Assembly (NCBI RefSeq): GCF_042676245.1
Contig: NZ_JBHTKA010000001.1
Location: 2,294,001 to 2,358,000, forward strand
DNA from: Ohtaekwangia kribbensis
GTDB lineage: Bacteria; Bacteroidota; Bacteroidia; Cytophagales; Cyclobacteriaceae
DNA: 64,000 nt
Direction of reading: 5' to 3'
Shown piece after piece: positions 57,880-64,000 of the stretch. Below the pieces are notes generated by a model. It was not told the DNA's origin. It saw nothing but the letters and a program-made list of their open reading frames with translations, and searched no databases. The stretch's first letter is position 1; every line of letters starts with the position of its first letter. A program made the translations under genes and the position numbers.

Positions 57880-59211
57880 ATGTTCGATAATTTAAGTTAT
57901 AAACTGGAGAAGGCCTTTCAAACCCTCAAAGGCCAGGGAAGCATCACCGAAATCAACGTTGCCTCCACCGTAAAAGAAATCCGCAAGGCTCTTATCGATG
58001 CGGACGTAAACTATAAAGTTGCCAAAGAGGTAACAGACGAGATCAAAGAAAAGGCGATGGGTCAGGATGTACTTACATCCATTTCGCCAAGCCAGTTGCT
58101 GATAAAGATCACGAACGATGAGCTGACAGGTCTGATGGGCGGTCAGAGTGAAGATATCAAGCTTGACGGCTCACCTGCTATCATTCTTATTGCCGGTCTG
58201 CAAGGTTCTGGTAAAACTACATTTTCCGGTAAACTCGCCAACTACCTGAAGCGCCAGGGTCGCTCGGTGTTGTTAACAGCCTGCGATATATACCGCCCGG
58301 CTGCGATCGACCAATTGAAAGTATTAGGCGAGCAGGTAGGTGTAGAAGTATATGCAGAGCCTAAAAACAAAGACGCTGTCAAGATTGCAAAAGCCGCGAT
58401 CGAACACGCCAAGAAAAACAATCATAGAATTGTTATAGTCGATACAGCAGGTCGTCTCGCGGTTGACGAAGAGATGATGAATGAGATTGCGCGTTTGAAA
58501 GAAGCGCTCAATCCCTCAGAAACACTTTTCGTTGTTGACTCGATGACGGGTCAGGATGCCGTGAATACAGCGAAGGCATTCAATGATCGTTTGAATTTCA
58601 ACGGTGTTGTTCTTACCAAGCTTGATGGTGATACACGCGGTGGTGCTGCGCTTTCTATTCGCAGAGTGGTTGACAAGCCGATCAAGTTCGTAAGTACAGG
58701 TGAGAAGATGGAAGCGATCGATCGATTCTATCCCGATCGTATGGCAAGTCGTATCCTCGGTATGGGTGACGTTGTAACCCTCGTTGAAAAAGCTCAGCAA
58801 GCTTTCGACCAGGAAGAAGCTGCGCGACTCAACAAGAAGATCCGTAAAAACCAGTTCGACTTCAACGACTTCCTGTCTCAACTCGAGCAGGTAAAGAAGA
58901 TGGGTAACATGAAAGATCTTTTAGGCATGATCCCTGGCATGGGCAAGGCTATAAAAGATATAGATATAGATGATAACTCCTTCAAACCGGTAGAAGCCAT
59001 CATCCGCTCCATGACACTGGAAGAACGCGAGAATCCGGATATCATCAACGGCAGTCGCAAGAACAGAATTGCTGTAGGCAGCGGTACATCTATCCAACAG
59101 GTAAATCAACTGCTGAAACAATTCAGCGACATGCGCAAAATGATGAAGACGATGAACAAAATGGGTGGCGGTAAGCGCGCGCTGTCGGCTTTGAATCCGT
59201 TTGGGAAGTAA
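57880..59211 (+). CDS. ffh: Signal recognition particle protein Ffh (SRP54)
   Basis: 443 residues: N domain, GTPase G domain (GLQGSGKTTFSGKLA; VDTAGRLAVDEEMM; TKLDGDTRGGAALSI; GTGEKMEAIDRF-type end) and the Met-rich M domain (KMGNMKDLLGMIPGMGKAIK to the C-terminus), which binds 4.5S RNA and signal peptides. The tail KMMKTMNKMGGGKRALSALN is typical. The 4.5S RNA gene itself is not in the window. Followed by a palindromic repeat and a terminator. Confidence 0.97.
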   Translation: MFDNLSYKLEKAFQTLKGQGSITEINVASTVKEIRKALIDADVNYKVAKEVTDEIKEKAMGQDVLTSISPSQLLIKITNDELTGLMGGQSEDIKLDGSPAIILIAGLQGSGKTTFSGKLANYLKRQGRSVLLTACDIYRPAAIDQLKVLGEQVGVEVYAEPKNKDAVKIAKAAIEHAKKNNHRIVIVDTAGRLAVDEEMMNEIARLKEALNPSETLFVVDSMTGQDAVNTAKAFNDRLNFNGVVLTKLDGDTRGGAALSIRRVVDKPIKFVSTGEKMEAIDRFYPDRMASRILGMGDVVTLVEKAQQAFDQEEAARLNKKIRKNQFDFNDFLSQLEQVKKMGNMKDLLGMIPGMGKAIKDIDIDDNSFKPVEAIIRSMTLEERENPDIINGSRKNRIAVGSGTSIQQVNQLLKQFSDMRKMMKTMNKMGGGKRALSALNPFGK

Positions 59212-59222
59212 TTGGGTTCCGA

Positions 59223-59245
59223 CTCCCGATAGTTATCGGGACAGA
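59223..59245. repeat. Palindromic spacer repeat CCCGATAGTTATCGGG (copy 2)
   Basis: Identical over 23 bases to 29256-29278, again right after a stop codon and before a terminator. Confidence 0.7.
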
Positions 59246-59263
59246 TTTACACAGAGTATAAAT

Positions 59264-59297
59264 AAAGGTGTTGTTCAAATGAGCAACACCTTTTGTT
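59264..59297. terminator. Terminator between ffh and the opposing lipoprotein gene
   Basis: Stem AAAGGTGTTG / CAACACCTTT around a short loop with an extra G-U pair, between convergent genes; T-rich in both directions. Confidence 0.75.
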
Positions 59298-59310
59298 TTA
59301 TAGGTATATA

Positions 59311-60105
59311 TTATTTTGAATAATCTACATTTCCATTGCTGTCATAGACGAGTGTCCAGTTCCTGGATTCTTCTTTGACTCCGAAATATGCGCCTTCGGC
59401 GATATAGGTATAGGTTGTAAAATTATTATTAGAGAGTGATCGATAGAAATAGTCTGGCCATAGACAAAGTCCTTTGAGCGGGTTGGGCCTGTCGTCATAA
59501 CCACCAAAGGTTTCTTCTGTCGTATACATTACTCCGCCCGAGTTTTTTATCACACCAGAGATTTTAATCAGGTTGCCAGTTGCATTAAACGTATAGGTTC
59601 TGGTAATTATAATCCAATCAAAATGTTGCTCGGTCCTTTCGATCCGATTTTGCGCATCGTAGTAGTAGAAGATTGTATCAGCACGTTTACCGGTTTCAAG
59701 ATCGATGGCTGTTATTTTTCTAACCGGGCGATCATCTTCTAACGTTATCTCTCGTTCGTTAGGCTCTATAGTCCGTCCTTCAAAATTAATAGCCGCAAAT
59801 ATCCTGATTGTATTCTTATTGAGATACACAACCGAGTCATAGACGTCTTTGGTATAGATCCATGGCAAACCTGTGGCGGGATTAGTGACGATAAATCCTC
59901 CTATGCGCTTTATCACTTTATCACCGGTATATTCGAATATAGAATTGCCACCCACTAAATTGATTGGATTATGTTGTTGCTCGTTATCCATCAGGTACAC
60001 AGCACTTATACTTTCAGGGTGCGGCCGAGGCTGAACATCATCAGAATCAGAGCAGGCAACATATAACACAGACGTTGCCAGTATCATAGCAAATAACTTC
60101 TTCAT
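59311..60105 (-). CDS. Lipoprotein of unknown function, paralogue 1
   Basis: 264 residues. Lipoprotein signal ending at Cys18 (VLYVAC), then an acidic SDSDD stretch as in surface-exposed Bacteroidota lipoproteins. The body is beta-rich with YD-like elements (ADTIFYYYDAQNRIERTEQH; YTFNATGNLIKISGV; WTLVYDSNGNVDYSK) resembling DUF4595 or RHS-type repeats. Around 70 percent identical by eye to the next gene. No substrate or partner is known. Confidence 0.8.
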   Translation of the reverse strand: MKKLFAMILATSVLYVACSDSDDVQPRPHPESISAVYLMDNEQQHNPINLVGGNSIFEYTGDKVIKRIGGFIVTNPATGLPWIYTKDVYDSVVYLNKNTIRIFAAINFEGRTIEPNEREITLEDDRPVRKITAIDLETGKRADTIFYYYDAQNRIERTEQHFDWIIITRTYTFNATGNLIKISGVIKNSGGVMYTTEETFGGYDDRPNPLKGLCLWPDYFYRSLSNNNFTTYTYIAEGAYFGVKEESRNWTLVYDSNGNVDYSK

Positions 60106-60204
60106 CGCTCGGCAGAGTTAGTATAGCAAGATAGCGCTATTTTAAAAACAGGCAAATGCCAGAGCACATTACCCTTGCCAAATTATAGACACCCCTATAC
60201 ATTC

Positions 60205-60230
60205 TCCCGCAGACAGAGATTTATGCAGAT
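60205..60230. repeat. Dispersed spacer repeat (family D)
   Basis: TCCCGCAGACAGAGATTTAT followed by GCAGAT, in the spacer between the two lipoprotein paralogues. Confidence 0.45.
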
Positions 60231-60272
60231 TATATAAAAACAAAACACTGTGCTTCGTTTACAGGAAATATC

Positions 60273-61052
60273 TTATTTCGAATAATCTACATTTCCGTTA
60301 ATGTCGTAAACGAGGGTCCAATTCTTGGTTTCCTCTGTGCTGCCGGAAGTATAGGTATAGGATGTAAAATTATTACTGGAAAGTGAGCGGTAGTAGTAGT
60401 CTTGCCACAAGCAAAGTCCTTTAAGTGGGTTCGGTTTATTATCATAACCACCAAAGGTTTCTTCCGTGGTTATAGCAACTTCACCATCGCGATATTTTTT
60501 CACACCGGATATTTTCGTCAGGTTGCCGCCAGCATCAAATGTATAGGTGCTGGTAATTATAGTCCACTCAAAATGCTGTTCGGTTCTCTCAATCCGGTTT
60601 TGTGCATTGTAATAGTAGAAGATTGTGTCAGCGGCTTCACCGGTTTCAAGATCGGTAGCTGTTATTTTTCTAACCATGCGTCCGTCCTCTAACGTTATCT
60701 CCCGCTCATTGGAAGCGACATTCAGTTCTTCAAAATTATCGGCTGTGAATATCCGGACTGTATTCTTATTGAGATACTGAACCGAGTCATAGATACTTTC
60801 AGTATAGAGCCACGAAAAACCACTGGAAGTAGGAATCGCGATAAATCCTCCGATACGTTTTATTACCTTATCACCCGCGTATTCGAATTTAGAATTGCCA
60901 CCCACTACATTCAACGGAGTATGCGTCTCTTTATCAATCAGGTATACGGCATTTATACTTCCTGGCTTTGGTCGTGGCTGAACATCATCAGAATCGGAAC
61001 AGGCAACATATAGAACAGATGTCGCCAGCATCATAGCAAGTAACTTTTTCAT
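60273..61052 (-). CDS. Lipoprotein of unknown function, paralogue 2
   Basis: 259 residues. Same lipobox (Cys18, VLYVAC), same SDSDDVQPRP start and near-identical core (LEDGRMVRKITATDLETGEA; FYYYNAQNRIERTEQHFEW; NGNVDYSK end). Differences gather in the first third and just before the C-terminus. The pair arose by tandem duplication. Both have their own spacer with family D sequence between them. Confidence 0.8.
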   Translation of the reverse strand: MKKLLAMMLATSVLYVACSDSDDVQPRPKPGSINAVYLIDKETHTPLNVVGGNSKFEYAGDKVIKRIGGFIAIPTSSGFSWLYTESIYDSVQYLNKNTVRIFTADNFEELNVASNEREITLEDGRMVRKITATDLETGEAADTIFYYYNAQNRIERTEQHFEWTIITSTYTFDAGGNLTKISGVKKYRDGEVAITTEETFGGYDNKPNPLKGLCLWQDYYYRSLSSNNFTSYTYTSGSTEETKNWTLVYDINGNVDYSK

Positions 61053-61061
61053 CGTGTCGCC

Positions 61062-61916
61062 TTATTCGTATTGTTCTCTACACCTAATATACTTAGTATT
61101 CTCGTCAGCACGTGTAATAATTACCCGCTCCCTAAAAACTATAAAATAAGCATCCACCTTCACTTTATTCTCCTCTAAGTTCTTGTCCGGATAGTTTAAT
61201 AACACCCAGCCAACACGTTCCATAAAAAAGATGTTGCATAACTCAACAACTGATGGGTGAGCATGGTCGATAAGCCCTCTTATTTTCTCATAATCATAAT
61301 TTGTCATTTCACCTGCATTGATTTGAGCATCAATCATATCTTTAAACTCAAATCGACTGATCGGACGAAAAAATGGCGAAGAAAATATCTCAGGCAGTAG
61401 ACGATTGAGTAACGTTGCCTTTTCAAATGGAGATAATTCTTTAATAGCTATGGCGTTATCATTTAGAAAATTATCTAATAACACTGAGTTCAGTGTAAAA
61501 ACTGCGGAAGAGTCTTTCAGGACCCATTTGTTATGTTGTTCCTTATAGCGGTGTCTAATACCATATATGTATTTCACAACATCAGGAAGAGTAATGAAAC
61601 TAAATCGATCTCCATGCTTTACAAAAGCGAAATCCAAGTCGAGATATGGAGCATGGTAAGTCCGAATCCTAAACCTATTATCAACTTCAACGAAGCGCCA
61701 ATCATTCAATTCGTCTAAATCGTTAGCTATTGTTTCCTTGAGAATACATTTCTCAGAACCACTCAAAGTTCCGAAATCATATTTTTCAAAATTATCAACG
61801 AATGCCACACTGGCTAACTGATTATACCTGCCTCTGTCTGAGCGGACTTTATCATGCGAACATCCTACAATAAAAATAAGTACAATCGCAAAACGTGCCA
61901 ACATAGAATCTTTCAT
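61062..61916 (-). CDS. Lipoprotein of unknown function
   Basis: 284 residues from the ATG at 61916. The earlier in-frame ATG at 61964 lies inside the terminator of the upstream gene and is rejected. Lipobox at Cys19 (FIVGC). The rest is a mixed alpha/beta soluble domain, charged, with ETIANDLDELNDWRFVEVDN and LLDNFLNDNAIAIKELSPFE. No family recognised. Codon and base composition are more AT-rich than the neighbours, which may mean a different origin. Confidence 0.65.
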   Translation of the reverse strand: MKDSMLARFAIVLIFIVGCSHDKVRSDRGRYNQLASVAFVDNFEKYDFGTLSGSEKCILKETIANDLDELNDWRFVEVDNRFRIRTYHAPYLDLDFAFVKHGDRFSFITLPDVVKYIYGIRHRYKEQHNKWVLKDSSAVFTLNSVLLDNFLNDNAIAIKELSPFEKATLLNRLLPEIFSSPFFRPISRFEFKDMIDAQINAGEMTNYDYEKIRGLIDHAHPSVVELCNIFFMERVGWVLLNYPDKNLEENKVKVDAYFIVFRERVIITRADENTKYIRCREQYE

Positions 61917-61924
61917 TTTATAGT

Positions 61925-61960
61925 ATAAAAAAAGCTTCCATTCAAACAGAATGGAAGCTT
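61925..61960 (-). terminator. Intrinsic terminator of the GH74-like gene
   Basis: Perfect 12-bp stem AAGCTTCCATTC / GAATGGAAGCTT around five bases; on the minus strand it is followed by a T run. Confidence 0.92.
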
Positions 61961-61981
61961 GCAATTTATAGTTTAATATAG

Positions 61982-64000
61982 CTAATATTTCACTACTCTT
62001 TTAACATACCGGATATTCTTACTATCTGTCAACTCCATGATATAAACGCCTGCCGGCACATTATCCAATGAAATTATAAGAGAGCTTTTGTTGTTGGACA
62101 ACGATTTGATTTGTTGTCCGCGCAGATCATGAAACGTTACTTGTTTTACCGTACTCGCATTGTCGATCGTAAGCGTTGTTGATACCGGGTTCGGATAAAT
62201 GCCGAAACGTGCACTTATATCTTCTTCAATTGAAGTTACGGTTTGATTTGTGATCGTTATTGCAACTTCACCGTAAATACCAGAGCCGTCTTTCGCTGTG
62301 GCGCGTACCGTTGCAACGCCATCGCCAACGGCTGTAAGTAATCCGGTTGAAGATATTGTAGCGATACCTGTATTGTTAGGTATACTCCAGGTTACACTTT
62401 GATTGGTGGCGTTTACCGGGCTAACAGTCGCGACTAATTGAAGCGTACCACTTTTCTGATCAATCGTGGCAAGATCTCCTGTTCCTTTTACTGATATACT
62501 TTTTACCAATACAGCCTGCGCCACTACCGCCAGAGCAAATGTTTGTGCAGCACTTACGCACCCATTGGCATCTGTATAGGTAGCGGTATATATAGCACTG
62601 GATTGAATATTGGCAATCGAAACTTCCCGGTCTGAAGACGTAAAGCTGTTTGGTCCTGTCCAGCTCCACGATCCGCCTGATGTTGGCTCCGGACTTAACT
62701 TAACAGTCGCTCCGTTTACAACAGAAGTATACGCAGTTTCGCTAGCTGTTTCTCCGTTTACAGATATATAGGGAATAATGTTCGTTGGGACACAAGTCTC
62801 ACTTGATTCTCCATAGATAATACCTCTTCCTGAAGCGCTCATATAGAATCTTCCGAACACATTCATATCTCCAATTATAGCCTGACCGTTGGCAAGACCA
62901 CCGTATTGATGATCATCATCGTTTACGCGTGTCCAGGTTGCACCTTCGTCTGTGGAGCGGTGTACTCCGCGAATGCTGTTTACCGTTCCCCATATATAGA
63001 TCGCAGGATATGATTGTCCGGAAGCAGCTTTACCAAAACCAACAGCTGCGCAATAGGTAACATTGCTAAGCTTTACGAAAGTCTGACCGGAGTTGGTTGA
63101 ACGTGTCAATCCACCACTATATAATGGCACCCATACATCCCCTTCACGATATGGAGCTGTTCGGATTATTGCGGAACCACTTGCTCCGGGAGTACCGGAT
63201 GAAATAAAAGAAGTTCCTCCGTTTGTACTTACAAATAAAGCTCCTGAACTACTATTGTAAGCATAGAATTTAGCAGGCACCAACGGATCGGCTACCGGAC
63301 GCGCATTACTGATACTTAATCCCGTAACGGCAGTCCACGTTTTTCCCTGATCGACTGACCTGTAGGTTATACTTGATCCTTCAGGACAATGTAAAAATGT
63401 TCCGCCATCGGCAGCTATAGCTATATTTCCTCTGTATCCTTTAGTCGTTGCACATTCAGTCCAAGATATACCCATATCCGTAGAGTAGAACAGGGCACCA
63501 ACCTGCACACTATTTACAGTCTTTGCTCCTGCCCGAAGCATAATGTTTGGATTGAGTGAAGCGTACGCTATACCAGTTGTAGTTCCTACACTCGGTGTAT
63601 GGCGAGGTGCATATTGTGTTACATCGGTGTGTCTGAATCCGTCATAATCTCCAATCACACTAACCATCGGTCCGTTTGGTATACTTACTATATCCAGTAA
63701 TACAGTTTCTTCCAATTCCTTAACCTGAAACTTCCACACACCTGCTGTTGCGTCTATATTATCTGTTTGAAAAACACCGTTACCGGAAATTACCCATACT
63801 TTTTGGGTATCAAACGGATCAAATTCTATAGAACCTGCCCAATGTATAGACTGACCATTTATCCAGGTTACTCCCTGGGGATCTACACTGAATCCTCTGT
63901 CAACAACATCCGTCCAGGTAGTACCGCCATCTGTACTCAGAAACATGCGATCACCATACGAACCATAAGTCTTATCCTGTGTATAGTATATATTAACGGT
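61982..64000 (-). CDS. GH74 xyloglucanase-like secreted protein with BIG2 and T9SS sorting domain, N-terminus outside window
   Basis: At least 672 residues; the frame is open to the window edge, so the N-terminal part is missing. The catalytic-type region has the two-propeller GH74 pattern of Asp-box repeats (STDGGTTWTD, STDMGISWTE, SVDQGKTWTAV, STNGGTSF, STNSGQTF, STDEGATWTRV) and GH74-like blocks (VIGDYDGFRHTDV; VGFGKAASGQSYPAIYIWGT; NDDDHQYGGLANG; GRFYMSASGRGIIYGE). Next come an Ig-like segment, a BIG2 domain (from VKSISVKGTGDLA) and a type IX sorting domain (GIYPNPVSTTLTIDNAST to VKRVVKY). It probably cleaves xyloglucan at the cell surface. The catalytic Asp residues were not assigned. 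Confidence 0.85.
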   Translation of the reverse strand, partial: TVNIYYTQDKTYGSYGDRMFLSTDGGTTWTDVVDRGFSVDPQGVTWINGQSIHWAGSIEFDPFDTQKVWVISGNGVFQTDNIDATAGVWKFQVKELEETVLLDIVSIPNGPMVSVIGDYDGFRHTDVTQYAPRHTPSVGTTTGIAYASLNPNIMLRAGAKTVNSVQVGALFYSTDMGISWTECATTKGYRGNIAIAADGGTFLHCPEGSSITYRSVDQGKTWTAVTGLSISNARPVADPLVPAKFYAYNSSSGALFVSTNGGTSFISSGTPGASGSAIIRTAPYREGDVWVPLYSGGLTRSTNSGQTFVKLSNVTYCAAVGFGKAASGQSYPAIYIWGTVNSIRGVHRSTDEGATWTRVNDDDHQYGGLANGQAIIGDMNVFGRFYMSASGRGIIYGESSETCVPTNIIPYISVNGETASETAYTSVVNGATVKLSPEPTSGGSWSWTGPNSFTSSDREVSIANIQSSAIYTATYTDANGCVSAAQTFALAVVAQAVLVKSISVKGTGDLATIDQKSGTLQLVATVSPVNATNQSVTWSIPNNTGIATISSTGLLTAVGDGVATVRATAKDGSGIYGEVAITITNQTVTSIEEDISARFGIYPNPVSTTLTIDNASTVKQVTFHDLRGQQIKSLSNNKSSLIISLDNVPAGVYIMELTDSKNIRYVKRVVKY

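Noticed and set aside
61917..61964. Upstream start for the lipoprotein at 61062
   Set aside because: The extra 16 codons fall in the terminator hairpin of the next gene; a lipoprotein signal begins at 61916.
1..64000. CRISPR array, insertion sequence or integrated phage
   Set aside because: No regularly spaced long repeats, transposase, integrase or phage genes were seen; the spacer repeats are short and irregular.

Overview
The window reads as a chromosomal segment of a Bacteroidota bacterium, most likely order Cytophagales. Evidence: a SusC/SusD pair, several TonB-dependent receptors with carboxypeptidase-like regulatory domains, two proteins with type IX secretion (T9SS) C-terminal sorting domains, a PorD-like protein, the short Bacteroidota-type omega subunit, LytS/LytTR signalling, almost no Shine-Dalgarno sequences, and promoters of the TTTG-N~20-TAnnTTTG type (clearest before ffh). 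No rRNA, tRNA, CRISPR array, insertion sequence or prophage was seen. Both window ends cut a gene.

Layout. 1-4.1 kb: end of a polysaccharide utilisation locus (SusC fragment, SusD, GH88 hydrolase). 4.4-9.3 kb: tandem universal stress protein, Rrf2 regulator, DUF2716 protein with a candidate small RNA or attenuator in front of it, SRPBCC protein, and a CHASE3-like histidine kinase with a stand-alone receiver. 9.6-11.9 kb: fused trehalose-6-phosphate synthase/phosphatase behind a structured leader. 12.0-20.7 kb: a Cu(I)/Ag(I) efflux operon (HYC_CC_PP protein, CusA-type RND pump split in two by an in-frame TAA, TolC-type channel, two tandem adaptors with metal-binding heads, two DUF3347 proteins). 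20.8-24 kb: lipocalin-like protein, AlkZ-like glycosylase, DinB protein, CutC. 24.2-29.2 kb: outer-membrane receptor with an extra C-terminal domain, divergent from a LytS/LytTR pair. 29.4-35.1 kb: a tight five-gene operon of three AhpD-like proteins, an MFS carrier and a TonB receptor. 35.3-43.9 kb: mostly housekeeping genes on the minus strand (unknown membrane protein, recN, an Sm-like protein, porD, coaBC, rpoZ, bamD, a T9SS protein, an OstA-like protein). 44-49 kb: tilS, mdh, YfhO. 49.2-56.6 kb: molybdenum cofactor genes (moaA, moaD, moaE, mobA, moaC, moeA) with a TSUP exporter, a molybdopterin-fold protein and, inside the moaC-mobA operon, a voltage-gated-type potassium channel. 56.6-59.2 kb: glycerate kinase and ffh. 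59.3-64 kb: a lipoprotein pair, another lipoprotein and a secreted GH74 xyloglucanase-like protein running off the window.

Two window-wide patterns stand out. First, several families of short repeats sit in the spacers, some forming inverted pairs, and some run exactly into stop codons. Second, the word TATA is abundant even inside genes because the Ile codon ATA is chosen mainly after a codon ending in T.

Most promising leads: the AhpD-triplet/MFS/TonB operon, the CusA gene split with all metal-site methionines and proton-relay residues kept, the candidate ~70-nt RNA at 6.4 kb, the Sm-like gene coupled to recN, and the channel gene inside the cofactor operon.
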